64,000 bases of DNA, from the NCBI GenBank assembly GCA_963717445.1, contig OY970334.1, positions 2,480,001 through 2,544,000 on the forward strand, in the 5' to 3' direction. The notes below the pieces were generated by a model, which was not told the DNA's origin, did not search any database, and saw only the letters and a list, made by a program, of their open reading frames with translations. Each line of letters begins with the position of its first letter. Position 1 is the first letter of the stretch. Below, piece by piece: positions 47,791 to 58,528 of the stretch. This DNA is from JAGVPT01 sp963717445. Its GTDB lineage: Bacteria > Bacteroidota > Ignavibacteria > UBA10030 > UBA8401. The position numbers and the translations under genes were made by a program.

Positions 47791-50499
47791 ATGATAGGCC
47801 AAACTATTTCACACTACACCATTCTTGAGAAACTCGGTGAGGGTGGTATGGGCATTGTCTACAAAGCCCAGGATACAACACTGAACCGTACCATCGCCCT
47901 TAAATTCCTCCCCGACCGAGTAACAAAAGATGAAACGTCAAAAGCACGTTTCCTGCAAGAAGCGCAAGCTGCGGCAGGGCTCAATCATCCCAATATTTGC
48001 ACGATCTTCGGAGTTGAGGAACATGATGGACAGTTATTCATTTCAATGGAGTACATCGAAGGAGGAACATTAAGAGAAAAGGTTCCTTTCGCAAAGACCG
48101 ACGATGCAATTACCATAGCAATACAAATCGGAGATGCGCTCCAGGAAGCCCACGCAAAAGGGATTGTTCATAGGGACATTAAGGCCGACAACATCATGCT
48201 GACGTCAAAAGGCCAGGCAAAGGTGATGGATTTCGGTTTGGCGAAATTGAAGGGTGTGATGAAGTTGACTCGCACATCGAGCACTGTCGGAACGCTCGGT
48301 TATATGGCACCGGAACAGATACAGGGAGGCGAAGTTGATCAACGGAGTGATATCTTTTCATTTGGAGTGTTGCTCTTTGAAATGCTGACAGGAAAACTTC
48401 CGTTCAGAGGTGAACATGAAGCGGCGATGGTCTATTCGATCGTGAATGAAGATCCGCAGGATATTACCCAGCTTCTTCCCGACCTCTCTCCTATCGTTGT
48501 CAACCTCATCCAGCGCTGTTTGGAAAAAGATCCGAACGACCGGTACCAGCATTTCGACAATATCGTCGCCGACCTCCGTCGTTCGCAGAAGAAAACGAGC
48601 AGGATAATGCGAAGCTCGGCGTACACGCCGGTTCGTTCATCGGCCGATCAACCGATATCAAATGTGCCATTATCGTCAACGATATCAACCGCTATTCCCG
48701 CAAAGAAAAATCCGATGCGGATGTACGTTATGATCGGCGGGGGGACTCTGGTCGTTGCGGCTGTCGTATGGTTCGTACTCCTGCGCTCCTCGGCATCCCT
48801 CAATCCCGATATGACGACTAAGATATTGCAGGTTCCATTTACACAATATTCGTATGCGGGCATCTCACCGGATGGGAATTGGATCGCATTTCCAGCTGCC
48901 GATGCAAGCGGGAAATGGGATATCTATTTTATGAACGTGAACGGAGGAGATTCTCGAAAGATCACATCGGACGCTACGTCGTATATCGGACAATCGGCGG
49001 ATATTTCTCCTGACGGGAGCCAGGTTATCTATAATCGGTTGAGTGATGATGGAAAAACAGACGACATTTTCGTTATATCGGCATTAGGTGGCGCAAGTAG
49101 AAAAGTTGCAACTCGGGGCGAATATCCGTTGTGGCGTCATGACGGAAAACGGATCGGCTTTATACGGACTTCGAACGGCGGCTCGGTATCGGAATCGGGA
49201 AAAATGGAATTCTGGACAGTCCAGCCAGACGGGTTGGATGCACGGCGAGAATTCATCGACACGCTCTTTGTCACTAAAGGGAATAACTATCGGTACAGTT
49301 TCTGTTGGTCTCCCGATGGAAATTCTATCGCCTGGATCCGATCGCTTTCTTCATCTTCGCAGGTCGTCATTATCCATAATTTAAAAACCGGCGATGAACG
49401 GCAAATTACCAACGGGAAAGAAAATATCGATTCGATGGTCTGGACAGTCGACGGGTTCATCATTTTTTCAACCAATCGCGGAGGCAATACGAATCTGTGG
49501 GCGATTCCCGCCTCCGGAGGAAATGCCTTCCAGATCACGAAAGGCGGCGGGCCGGATATTGGTATCAGCACCTCCTATAGCGGACGGTCGCTTGTCTATT
49601 TGCAGCAGCAGCCGGTCGGCAACCTATGGAGAGCCAATGTTGATGGGTCGTCGCTCCGTCAAATCAGTTTCGATGAACGGAATATCACCGAACCATCATT
49701 TTCTCCGGATAAGAAACACATTGCTTTCGTCATGAACGATCCGGATCCGCTGACACGAAACAGCAATGTCTTTGTGATGGACCGCGATGGAAATAATCGC
49801 CGTCAACTGACCAGCGGCAGTCCGAACATCCGATTCCCACGGTGGTCGCCCGACGGAAAGAGGATCTCTTATATCGTACTCCCGACCGGTCAGGGAGCCG
49901 ATACAGGAAAGCCGAAGATATATATTGTCGATGCCGATAATCCCGGCGTTCCAACATTTACCGGAAACTACTTTGGAGTTTCATGGCTCGATGACAATCA
50001 TATCCTTACTGTCGATGGTGTGAGGTCGTATATCGTGACAGTTTCACCCTCACAAACCCGCAGATTTTTTACAGACTCCGTCACTGTGTGGGGATTATAC
50101 GAGGGTAAACGTCTTCTCGTCTACGACCGGCGGAAAGCGAGTACCGGATGGTGGATTGTCGATATCAATCCAACGACTGCGGATGAACTGACCAAGCAGC
50201 CCGGCGATGTGATTATGCCTGTGATCAAGGGAAATCCCAAAAAAATTGGAAATGAATTGGGTTTTGCGCAACTGATGACATCGGCACTCTCACAAAATGG
50301 ATTGGTCATGCAATACGCGGAAAATGATCAGTTGCGGGAGATGTCAATCGTGGATAGTAAGGAGAAAATTATTCCCACCCACTTTCCGGGGATCGACATT
50401 ACGTCCACATTCGACCTGAGCAAGGACGGAAGCGAGATCGTTTTTGTTGCACCGCGGCTGAGTTCTAGGTTGGTACTGCTGGAAAATGTATTCAAATAA
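47791..50499 (+). CDS. Membrane Ser/Thr protein kinase with PD40 beta-propeller region
   Basis: A 902-residue kinase. Complete core in residues 1-275 (GEGGMGIVYK, VALKFL K39-type lysine, HRDIKADN, DFGLAKL). A membrane helix lies at about 312-330 (MIGGGTLVVAAVVWFVLL). The outer part (about 345-900) is built of TolB-like PD40 repeats forming one or two propellers: ISPDGNWIAFPA, ISPDGSQVIYNR, FSPDKKHIAFVM, WSPDGKRISYIV. The kinase half is very close to that of 41259-43631, while the sensor half is quite different, which points to domain swapping within the set. It starts 4 nt after the previous kinase. The ligand of the propeller is not known. Confidence 0.92.
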   Translation: MIGQTISHYTILEKLGEGGMGIVYKAQDTTLNRTIALKFLPDRVTKDETSKARFLQEAQAAAGLNHPNICTIFGVEEHDGQLFISMEYIEGGTLREKVPFAKTDDAITIAIQIGDALQEAHAKGIVHRDIKADNIMLTSKGQAKVMDFGLAKLKGVMKLTRTSSTVGTLGYMAPEQIQGGEVDQRSDIFSFGVLLFEMLTGKLPFRGEHEAAMVYSIVNEDPQDITQLLPDLSPIVVNLIQRCLEKDPNDRYQHFDNIVADLRRSQKKTSRIMRSSAYTPVRSSADQPISNVPLSSTISTAIPAKKNPMRMYVMIGGGTLVVAAVVWFVLLRSSASLNPDMTTKILQVPFTQYSYAGISPDGNWIAFPAADASGKWDIYFMNVNGGDSRKITSDATSYIGQSADISPDGSQVIYNRLSDDGKTDDIFVISALGGASRKVATRGEYPLWRHDGKRIGFIRTSNGGSVSESGKMEFWTVQPDGLDARREFIDTLFVTKGNNYRYSFCWSPDGNSIAWIRSLSSSSQVVIIHNLKTGDERQITNGKENIDSMVWTVDGFIIFSTNRGGNTNLWAIPASGGNAFQITKGGGPDIGISTSYSGRSLVYLQQQPVGNLWRANVDGSSLRQISFDERNITEPSFSPDKKHIAFVMNDPDPLTRNSNVFVMDRDGNNRRQLTSGSPNIRFPRWSPDGKRISYIVLPTGQGADTGKPKIYIVDADNPGVPTFTGNYFGVSWLDDNHILTVDGVRSYIVTVSPSQTRRFFTDSVTVWGLYEGKRLLVYDRRKASTGWWIVDINPTTADELTKQPGDVIMPVIKGNPKKIGNELGFAQLMTSALSQNGLVMQYAENDQLREMSIVDSKEKIIPTHFPGIDITSTFDLSKDGSEIVFVAPRLSSRLVLLENVFK

Positions 50500-50510
50500 T
50501 ATTGATGTAA

Positions 50511-50565
50511 GACGGGACGATGTCCCATCCATATTGTAGGTCGGATTTGCAATCCGGCCTGCCAA
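50511..50565. repeat. REP-like pair of short hairpins
   Basis: GGGAC-GAT-GTCCC (50514-50526) and AGGTCGGATT-TGC-AATCCGGCCT (50538-50560, one mismatch) lie back to back in the gap after the propeller kinase. Short units of this kind (GTAGGTCGGATTTGCAATCC) are scattered in many bacterial genomes. Only one copy was seen in this window. Confidence 0.5.
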
Positions 50566-50576
50566 AATTCGAACTT

Positions 50577-50918
50577 ATGCTCACAGCAACGCTCGACAAA
50601 CTGACGGAATACGCCCATCGTTATCCGGAAGTTCAAAAAGATGAAGTCCGCAAAGGAGACTGGATTATCATCAGAACCGTAAGATCTGTCTATACGCTCC
50701 ATTCGCTCGGCAATGGTCTCTATGAAGTACGAGGAGGTTGGTTCGACCAAAAGGGATGCGGGCCGGTGAAGATCGGCGTCGCAGGGGCGACCTGGGGCGG
50801 AAGCGTCATTATGCCTCAGGTTCTCGCAGCGTGCGGCATGTGCGTCGAATTCCGGAACAGGCTTATCACAAGTCCGGTAACCAAAATCGTAATACTTTCA
50901 CACAGCATGGTAAATTAA
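50577..50918 (+). CDS. Small hypothetical protein between kinases
   Basis: A 113-residue protein I do not recognise, starting at the ATG at 50577; an upstream in-frame GTG at 50520 would lie within the REP-like hairpin. It has no signal peptide or membrane helix. The sequence looks folded: an N-terminal helix (MLTATLDKLTEYAHRYPEV), then beta-rich segments (DWIIIRTVRSVYTLHSL, LYEVRGGWFDQKG) and a conserved-looking core with three cysteines (KGCGP, AACGMC) and WGGSVIMP. It ends 25 bp before the next kinase gene. A stand-alone regulatory or ligand-binding protein for the kinase set is possible but not shown. Confidence 0.65.
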   Translation: MLTATLDKLTEYAHRYPEVQKDEVRKGDWIIIRTVRSVYTLHSLGNGLYEVRGGWFDQKGCGPVKIGVAGATWGGSVIMPQVLAACGMCVEFRNRLITSPVTKIVILSHSMVN

Positions 50919-50943
50919 GCTGTTATTTGATGGAACGTAACAT

Positions 50944-53632
50944 ATGATTGGCGAAACAATACTTCATTACAAAATATTAGAAAAGTTAGGCGAGGGCGGT
51001 ATGGGCATCGTCTACAAAGCTCTGGACACTAAGCTCGACCGTCTTGTTGCATTGAAGTTTCTCCCGACCCACCTCGCCGCGTCAGAACAGGACAAAGCCA
51101 GGTTTATTCAGGAAGCAAAATCTGCCTCACCACTGAATCATCCCAATGTCTGCACGATCCACGATATTCAGGAACACGACGGCCCGGACGGGGTAAAACA
51201 GATATTCATTGTGATGGAATTCGTCGACGGGCAGACGCTTCAGGAGAAGAAAGCATCGCTCTCATTAAAACAGGCGGTCGATTACGGAATCCAGATTGCC
51301 GAAGGACTTGCAGCGGCCCACGAGAAAGGGATCGTCCACAGGGATATCAAACCTGAAAATATTATGATCCGTAAGGACGGCATCGTACAGATAATGGATT
51401 TCGGGTTAGCGAAGCTTGTCGGCGTGTCGCGATTGACGAAAGCGGGGAGCACTGTCGGCACCGCAGGATACATGTCGCCTGAACAGGTACAGGGGCAAGA
51501 GACAGACCACCGGTCGGATATTTTTTCGTTTGGCGTCCTCTTATATGAAATGCTGACAGGGAAATCGCCGTTTACCGGTGCACACGAAAGCGCCATTCTG
51601 TATGAGATTGTGAATGTGGATGTACCGCCGCCGTCATCGATCAAACCGGAGATCGATCCGGAACTCGACCGGATTGTATTAGAGTGCATGGAAAAGGATC
51701 CGAACGAGCGGATGCAGTCGATAAAGCAGGCGGCCATCGACCTGAACAGGTTCAAGAGAACGTCGAGCAGGACGAGACTCAGCAGAACATTCCAAACCGG
51801 TACGGTAGCGCAGCGATCGGGTGAGCGCGAAGCTGAGCGCAGAGAAAGAAATTGGGTGACAAAGTGGGGATGGCCGGCATCGACAGTGTTCTTTTTGCTT
51901 GTATCGCTGCTATTTGCCTGGAGTCCGTGGAAAAGCGATGAATCATCCGGCCAGGTGATGAGGTTTACTGAAAACCTTCCGCTCACGACATCTCTCGTTG
52001 CCGGAGCATCGACGATTGCAATCTCTCCAGACGGAAAAAATTTTGTGTACTTGGCCGTATCTTCCGGAAACCCGGTTCTGTTCGTGAGGCCTATCGATAA
52101 TTTTGAAGCCCATCCGATGAACGGCACCGACAACGCGAGCGACCCTTTTTTCTCTCCCGACGGTCAATGGATCGGTTTTTTTGCAAACGGAAAATTGAAA
52201 AAAGTTTCGATATACGGGGGCGTTCCGCAGGATATTTGTACGATAGACGGATTTATGCGGGGAGGATACTGGTCGCCCGATAATGTGATTTTCTTCGGCA
52301 ACATTAACAATTCTATTTTTAACGTACCCGCTTCCGGCGGAACCCCAGTTCGGGCGACAACCCTTGATACCGCCAGCGGGGAAATCAGCCAGCGTTTTCC
52401 TCAACTATTACCGGACGGGAAAACGGTTATTTTCACAGTCAAGAACAACACAATGACATCGTTCAACGAAGCACTTGTTGTTGCCGAGAATATTAAAACC
52501 CATGAAAGGAAAGTCATCGTAAGGGGAGGGTCTGTACGCCAAGTACATTCCTACCGGCCACATCATTTATGTACGGGGTTCAACGATTTATGCAATTCCA
52601 TTCGACGTCGATCGATTAACGGCAACCGGATCGCCTTTGCCCGTTGAGGAAGGGGGCATGTTGAATCCCCTTTCGGGTGATGCAAATTACAGCGTATCGA
52701 ATAACGGTACGTTGTTGTATGCGCCACTTGGCGTCTTTTCCGGAACGGATCTCTCATTGAAATTTTTCGACCGGCAAGGGAAAATGTCCGATGCGATCGA
52801 CACGACGGGAGCGTACGGCGACGGCACCATGTCGCCGGACGGGCAGAAGCTCGCATTAACGATCAGGGCGGCAAACGACGACATATGGGTCTATCAGTTC
52901 CATCGAAAAACCTTGACTCGCATTACCTTTGGCGGCGGGAACAGTGATTTTCCGGTATGGACACACGACGGAAAGAATATTATCTATGCGTCGGAACGAG
53001 GTACGACTTGGAGGCTATTTTCAAAACCGTGGGATGGAAGCGGCAAAGAATTGTTATTGAACAGCGAGATCAGCACAGATCCGAATTCGTCTGAATCGAT
53101 TTCGCCCGACGGAAAAAACATAGCGTATGGGAAACAGGGAAATATATGGGTGATATCGTCGGATGGATCCGGCAAACCGGAACTCTATATATCGACTCCT
53201 GCCAATGAAATCAACCCCTCATTTTCGCCGGACGGCAGATGGCTGGCGTACGAATCGAATGAATCCGGGCAATTTGAACTGTTCGTCGTACCCTACCCTC
53301 ACCGTGGAGGGAAATATCAAATATCGACAAATGGCGCAAGCAGCATCGCTCCTGCATATTGGAGATCGGATGGCAAATCGTTAATCTACCTTTCCAACCG
53401 GCAGGTGATGGAGGTGACCGTCACGCTCTCGCCGTCATTCGATTATTCGCCTCCTAAAAAAATCATTGATCTTCCAGATTCATGGAACGGATTCTTTTGG
53501 GATGTTTCGCCCGACGGAAAAATATTTATCATCACGACGGCAAAAGCGGGGCCGATGCAAACATCTCAGGTCAATATTGTTGTAGGGTGGTTCAATGAAT
53601 TGAAGGGAAAATTTTCCGGAAACGGAAAATAA
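50944..53632 (+). CDS. Membrane Ser/Thr kinase with PD40 propeller, apparent frameshift near 52530
   Basis: An intact PknB-type core (GEGGMGIVYK, VALKFL, HRDIKPEN, DFGLAKL) followed by a membrane helix at about 312-328 (STVFFLLVSLLFAW) and PD40 propeller repeats (ISPDGKNFVYLA, FSPDGQWIGFFA). The first frame ends at 52647 with 20-odd atypical residues. Read with one base fewer in the G-run near 52528-52530, the protein runs on as LYAKYIPTGHIIYVRGST and DVDRLTATGSPLPVEEGG, joining the second frame (52637-53632), which carries more PD40 repeats (MSPDGQKLALTI, FSPDGRWLAYES). So one roughly 895-residue kinase is split by a single-base change. It may be a real pseudogene or a homopolymer error. Confidence 0.85.
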
Positions 53633-53676
53633 CCTATAATCGGCGAAACGATAATAGTTTATAGACGGGCATTACC

Positions 53677-55665
53677 ATGAGATCATTCTTTCTTTGTTCC
53701 ATGATGGTTGTTATTTTTTTATTTCCCCCAATCAGTCGATCACAAAGCACCGGCAAAGTTTTTACATTGGACGATGTGAGAAAAATTGTCCGCCTTTCCG
53801 ATCCACAAATATCACCGGACGGAGGGCAAATCGCAGTTGTTGTTTCTCGACCCGATTGGGAGAGCGATAAGAATAAGGAAGAAATTGACCTTGTCAATGT
53901 GAACGATGGTTCGCTTCGGAGTATTACGTTCGAGAGGGAAAGCATTTCCGGATTGCGATGGTCGCCCGATGGCGGCAGATTGGCATTTATATCGAAAAGC
54001 CCGGACTCAGAGATCACACAAATCTATGTGATGCCGATGAATGGCGGCGATCCGGTACAAATCACAGAATCAAAAACCGGCGTCAAAGAATTTACATGGA
54101 GTCCGGACGGAACGAAAATAGCTTTTGTGGCTCAGGACACTGTTCCTAATCCCAAAGCCATAAAGCATAATGAAGATGCATTCAAGGTGAGTTACAATAA
54201 TTATCTGGTTCGTACTGAAGTACAGCCGTGGCATCTTTGGATCGTCCCGTCGAAAGGAGGAAAAGCCGAACAATTAACAAAGGGAGAGTTCAGCTCCTGC
54301 ACCGACCAGGAAAGTATTTCTCCAATAACCTGGAACAATAATGGCAGCATGATTATTTTTCAGCAGTTTCCCGACGTGTGGGAAGGTAATGCCTGGCATT
54401 CGACAATAATGGAAGTTGATACGAGCGGCGATGAAGCGAAAACCTTGATTGAAGACGAAGGTTCCGGCCGTCCCCAGTTTGCACATGGTACGGATATGCT
54501 TTCATTTCTACGGCCCCGTAACGGTGATCAAAATAATGGTAATGCAGTGTATGTGAGAAGAGACGGAAAAAATGTCGACGTCACTCAAAAACTGAATAGA
54601 AATATAAACTATTATCTATGGCTTCCCGATGCTGCTTCAATGTTAATCACTGGGGAAAAAGGGGCTCATTCTGTTTTATGGCGTCAGCCAATCGATGGAG
54701 ACGCCGAACAAATTGATCTTGGGAAGGTGGAAGTTGAAAGCCAAAGCATCAGCATATCGAATAACGGGATCGTCGCCTTCACCGGTAATACGTCTGAGCA
54801 TCCTTCGGAATTATACGTTTTGTCTTCGTTATCCTCGAAACCAAAACGACTTACAAACGTGAATAGTTTTGTTGACAGCCTGGCTCTCGGTAAAACAGAA
54901 AGCGTGAACTGGAAAGGGTTTGACGGGTTCGACGAGGACGGAGTTGTAACGTACCCTGCCGAATTTATGAATGGCAAAAAATATCCGCTTGTATTAGTAA
55001 TTCACGGCGGGCCTGAAGCTGCATCAACTCTGGGGTTTTCTCCTCTGCCCCACCTATTGTCCGCAATGGGATTTTTTGTATTTGAACCAAACTACCGTGG
55101 AAGCACAAACCTGGGGGATGCATACCAACATGCGATTTATAGAAATACAGGCGAAGGACCCGGTAAAGATATTTTGGCAGGATTGGATAAAGTTCTACAG
55201 CTCAACGTCATCGATACAAACCGGATCGGCATATCCGGCTGGTCGTACGGAGGTTACATGACGTCATGGCTCAACGGTTACTATCCAACAAAATGGAAAG
55301 CTGCCGTTGAGGGCGCAGCCCTTAATGATTGGGTGATGGATTATACGATTGCTTATTATCAGAAAGGCGATCTCTATTTCTTTGGAGGGTCGCCCTGGGT
55401 CGACAAATATTGGAATATTTGGAGAGAACAATCGCCGATAGTGTTGGCAAAAAATGTGAAAGCCCCGACTCTCATTATGGGCGATGCCGGCGACGAAAAT
55501 GTTCCGATTGTTAACAGCTACGAAATGTATCACGCGCTTCTCGATAACGGAGTACACACTGAGTTCTATGTGTATCCCGTCGGGACTCATTTCCCCGGCG
55601 ATATCGTTCGTAGAACCGATGTTTATAAGAAATGGATTGAATGGATGGGAAAGTATTTGCAATAG
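53677..55665 (+). CDS. S9-family prolyl oligopeptidase-type peptidase, exported
   Basis: A 662-residue serine peptidase. Signal peptide at about 1-22 (SFFLCSMMVVIFLFPPISRS). N-terminal propeller of PD40 repeats (ISPDGGQIAVVV, WSPDGGRLAFIS, WSPDGTKIAFVA) to about residue 390. The C-terminal alpha/beta-hydrolase domain has the catalytic triad: S523 in ISGWSYGGYM, D606 in GDAGDENVP, H638 in PVGTHFPGD, and an oxyanion-side HGGPEAAST. It should cleave short peptides in the periplasm. It lies between two kinase genes, 45 bp after one and 64 bp before the next, and its propeller resembles those on the kinases' outer regions. Family call is firm; substrate is not known. Confidence 0.92.
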   Translation: MRSFFLCSMMVVIFLFPPISRSQSTGKVFTLDDVRKIVRLSDPQISPDGGQIAVVVSRPDWESDKNKEEIDLVNVNDGSLRSITFERESISGLRWSPDGGRLAFISKSPDSEITQIYVMPMNGGDPVQITESKTGVKEFTWSPDGTKIAFVAQDTVPNPKAIKHNEDAFKVSYNNYLVRTEVQPWHLWIVPSKGGKAEQLTKGEFSSCTDQESISPITWNNNGSMIIFQQFPDVWEGNAWHSTIMEVDTSGDEAKTLIEDEGSGRPQFAHGTDMLSFLRPRNGDQNNGNAVYVRRDGKNVDVTQKLNRNINYYLWLPDAASMLITGEKGAHSVLWRQPIDGDAEQIDLGKVEVESQSISISNNGIVAFTGNTSEHPSELYVLSSLSSKPKRLTNVNSFVDSLALGKTESVNWKGFDGFDEDGVVTYPAEFMNGKKYPLVLVIHGGPEAASTLGFSPLPHLLSAMGFFVFEPNYRGSTNLGDAYQHAIYRNTGEGPGKDILAGLDKVLQLNVIDTNRIGISGWSYGGYMTSWLNGYYPTKWKAAVEGAALNDWVMDYTIAYYQKGDLYFFGGSPWVDKYWNIWREQSPIVLAKNVKAPTLIMGDAGDENVPIVNSYEMYHALLDNGVHTEFYVYPVGTHFPGDIVRRTDVYKKWIEWMGKYLQ

Positions 55666-55728
55666 TGAAAAAGTTGGCGATGATTGGCTTGTTAGCTGAA
55701 TCCTGAAAACAAAGAGTATAATTGAATT

Positions 55729-58440
55729 ATGATCGGTCAAACGATATCTCATTATAAAATTCTTGAAAAGTTAGGCGAAGGCGGAATGGGAGTAGTCTAT
55801 AAGGCCGAAGATATCAAACTTAAACGTACCGTAGCTCTGAAGTTCCTTCCGTCGCATAGCAAGATTTCCGAACAGGACAGGGCCCGCTTCCTGCAAGAGG
55901 CGCAAGCGGCCGCCGGCTTGAACCATCCCAATATTTGCGTGATCCACGCCATCGAGGAAGATAACGAACAGCAGTTTATCGTTATGGAATGTCTTGACGG
56001 CGTCACACTCAGGGAGAAGATTGCGAGCGGCGCATTGCCCGCGAAGCAAGCTGTCGAATATGCTGTACAAATCGGAGAGGCGCTGCAGGAAGCGCATAGC
56101 AAGGGGATCGTGCATCGCGACATCAAGGCCGACAATATTATGATCAACTCGAAGAACCAGGTCAAGGTAATGGATTTCGGGCTGGCGAAGTTGAAAGGCG
56201 CTGCGAAATTGACGCGCACGTCGAGTACGGTCGGCACATTAGCCTACATGGCCCCCGAACAGATACAAGGGGGCGTGGTGGATGCGCGGTCGGATCTTTT
56301 TTCTCTTGGCGTGCTCCTCTATGAAATGTTGACGGCACATTTCCCTTTCCGCGGCGAACACGAAGCCGCGATGATGTATTCGACACTGAACGAAGACCCG
56401 GAGCCGCTCCAAAAGTATTTGCTCGACGCAACGGCGGAGATTCAGAATATTATCGATAAAGCTCTCGAAAAGGATCCGGAAGTCCGTTACCAGTCAGCCC
56501 AAGATATCGTCGTAGATCTTCGGCGGATACAGCGGAAGTCGACTCGTATTATCCGGGGGGAGGGAGAAGAATTAACAGGTTCCGAACATGCGCCTGAAGA
56601 GGCGGGACATTTGTCTCCCGGACCCCCTGCCGTGAATAGGCCCGCCGCAGGGCAATCCGCTAAATCTTTCTTCACGTCATACCGAAAGCTGATATGGAGT
56701 ATTGGGTTGTTGATTGGACTGATCATTATCGTTAGCATGTACTTCATTTTCCTGCGCGGTAGTTCGAGCGCTTCCAATATGAAGTCGATAGCGGTTTTGC
56801 CGTTTGAGAACCTCAGCCCCGATAAGAACAACACCTATTTCGTTGACGGCATTCAGGACGAAATACAGACAAATCTTTCTAAGATTCATGACCTGAAAGT
56901 TATCGCGCGCAGTTCATCCGAAAAATACGGAACTCGTCCCTCGGACCTTCGCACGATCGGGAGTCAGCTTGGAGTCGCTACTGTATTGGAGGGAAGCGTT
57001 CAGAGAGCGGAAGATCAAGTACATATCAACGTGCAACTCATTAACATAAACAACGAAGCGCAGATTTGGGCTCAGAGTTATAGCCGCGAGATCAAAGATA
57101 TTTTCTCCGTGGAGACTGAAGTGGCGGAAACGATCGCTTCCGCCTTAAAGGCACAACTTCTTCCGGAGGAGAAAGCGTTAGTAAAAAACATCCCCACCAA
57201 TGATCCCAAAGCGTATGACATGTATTTGAAGGCGGGATATTTGCTCGATCAATTCGGCGAAGGAGAGGGTGGAGCCGGTACGCTTTTCGAAAGTGAAAAG
57301 CTTTGCGGAGAAGCGGTTCAGCTCGATCCGACCTTTGCCCTGGCGTGGGCGCGGATGTCGTACGCGCATAGCCTTGCATATTGGAATCATATAAACCATT
57401 CCTCCGAACAGATCGACAGCGCGAGAGCTTTCGCTCAAAAGGCTCTTGATCTGCAGCCCAATCTTCCCGAGGCGCATCTCTCGATGGGTTACGTCCATTA
57501 TTGGGGGCACAGGGATTACTCACTCGCTTTGAAAGACTTTAAGCAGGCTGAGGAGGCGCTTCCCAATAACGCAGACGTAGCAGCGGCCATTGCTTTTATC
57601 CGCCGTCGACAAGGAGAGTGGCAGGATGCACTCGAAGGCCTGACGCGGGCAACAGAGCTCGACCCCAGGAACGCGCATTGGCTCTTGGAAAAGGGTTCTA
57701 CCCTTGCAGCGTTAGGCAGGTATGAGGACGCAATTGTGTCTGTTGATCAGGCATCGGCAATCCGGCCAGACATGCAGTCTGCTATTTCCGACAAAGCGAC
57801 TTGCCTTGTCATGTTAGGACGCATCAAAGAAGCCCGGACAGTAGCAGCTTCCATAAAGAGTAATGACATGACTGTTTATTATATCCTTTCCTTTCCAAAG
57901 TTCTCCATCGAAATGTTTTCACATGATTTTGATGCCGCACAGTCGTTTCTCCATAGTGCACCTGCAACTTTTGGATACGCCGATTTCGTCATCTATCGCT
58001 CAGTTCTAATCGGTGAGGTTTTCGACGCACGCAGAGATTCCTCCGGCGCACGACGGGCGTACAAGGCTGCTGTTGGTGAGCTGGAACCCTTACAGAAGAG
58101 TAAACCGGATGACCCCGACATTGAAATCGCACTTGGGCTTGCCTATGCCGGCATGGGAAGATCTTCTGAAGCATTGCGTGACGGTCAGAAAGCGGTCGAT
58201 CTCTTGCCTCTATCTAAAGACTCATTCGACGGGTCTCACTATCTGATTGAGCTTGCCAAAATCAATGCGCGACTTGGCAGAGGAGGCGAAGCGGTGGAGA
58301 TCTTGAAGAATGTGATGTCTGTGGTTTCCGGGCAATTCATTTCACCGGCAGTGTTACGTCTTGACCCTGTGTGGAATCCGATCCGCAATGATCCACAATT
58401 TCAGGAATTGCTGAAGAATTATCCGGAGCCTAATCAATAA
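55729..58440 (+). CDS. Membrane Ser/Thr protein kinase with TolB-like and TPR sensor region
   Basis: A 903-residue kinase, the last of the five. Core at 1-270 is complete (GEGGMGVVYK, VALKFL, HRDIKADN, DFGLAKL). One membrane helix at about 323-345 (LIWSIGLLIGLIIIVSMYFIF). A TolB-N/CadC-type module (SIAVLPFENLSPDKNNTYF, VLEGSVQRAEDQV; about 352-470) is followed by many TPR units to the end (AWARMSYAHSLAYW, AHLSMGYVHYWG, ALGLAYAGMGRSSEA). The kinase half is closest to 41259-43631 and 47791-50499. It begins 64 bp after the S9 peptidase. The TPR tail is expected to be outside the inner membrane and to bind a peptide or protein signal. Confidence 0.92.
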   Translation: MIGQTISHYKILEKLGEGGMGVVYKAEDIKLKRTVALKFLPSHSKISEQDRARFLQEAQAAAGLNHPNICVIHAIEEDNEQQFIVMECLDGVTLREKIASGALPAKQAVEYAVQIGEALQEAHSKGIVHRDIKADNIMINSKNQVKVMDFGLAKLKGAAKLTRTSSTVGTLAYMAPEQIQGGVVDARSDLFSLGVLLYEMLTAHFPFRGEHEAAMMYSTLNEDPEPLQKYLLDATAEIQNIIDKALEKDPEVRYQSAQDIVVDLRRIQRKSTRIIRGEGEELTGSEHAPEEAGHLSPGPPAVNRPAAGQSAKSFFTSYRKLIWSIGLLIGLIIIVSMYFIFLRGSSSASNMKSIAVLPFENLSPDKNNTYFVDGIQDEIQTNLSKIHDLKVIARSSSEKYGTRPSDLRTIGSQLGVATVLEGSVQRAEDQVHINVQLININNEAQIWAQSYSREIKDIFSVETEVAETIASALKAQLLPEEKALVKNIPTNDPKAYDMYLKAGYLLDQFGEGEGGAGTLFESEKLCGEAVQLDPTFALAWARMSYAHSLAYWNHINHSSEQIDSARAFAQKALDLQPNLPEAHLSMGYVHYWGHRDYSLALKDFKQAEEALPNNADVAAAIAFIRRRQGEWQDALEGLTRATELDPRNAHWLLEKGSTLAALGRYEDAIVSVDQASAIRPDMQSAISDKATCLVMLGRIKEARTVAASIKSNDMTVYYILSFPKFSIEMFSHDFDAAQSFLHSAPATFGYADFVIYRSVLIGEVFDARRDSSGARRAYKAAVGELEPLQKSKPDDPDIEIALGLAYAGMGRSSEALRDGQKAVDLLPLSKDSFDGSHYLIELAKINARLGRGGEAVEILKNVMSVVSGQFISPAVLRLDPVWNPIRNDPQFQELLKNYPEPNQ

Positions 58441-58528
58441 GCCTAGGAGAACAATTTGATTCGCATTGTTAGGCTAAATCTACTGTCACATAGATGTCGA
58501 TTGTGGATGAACAAAAATAGTTGAGAAT

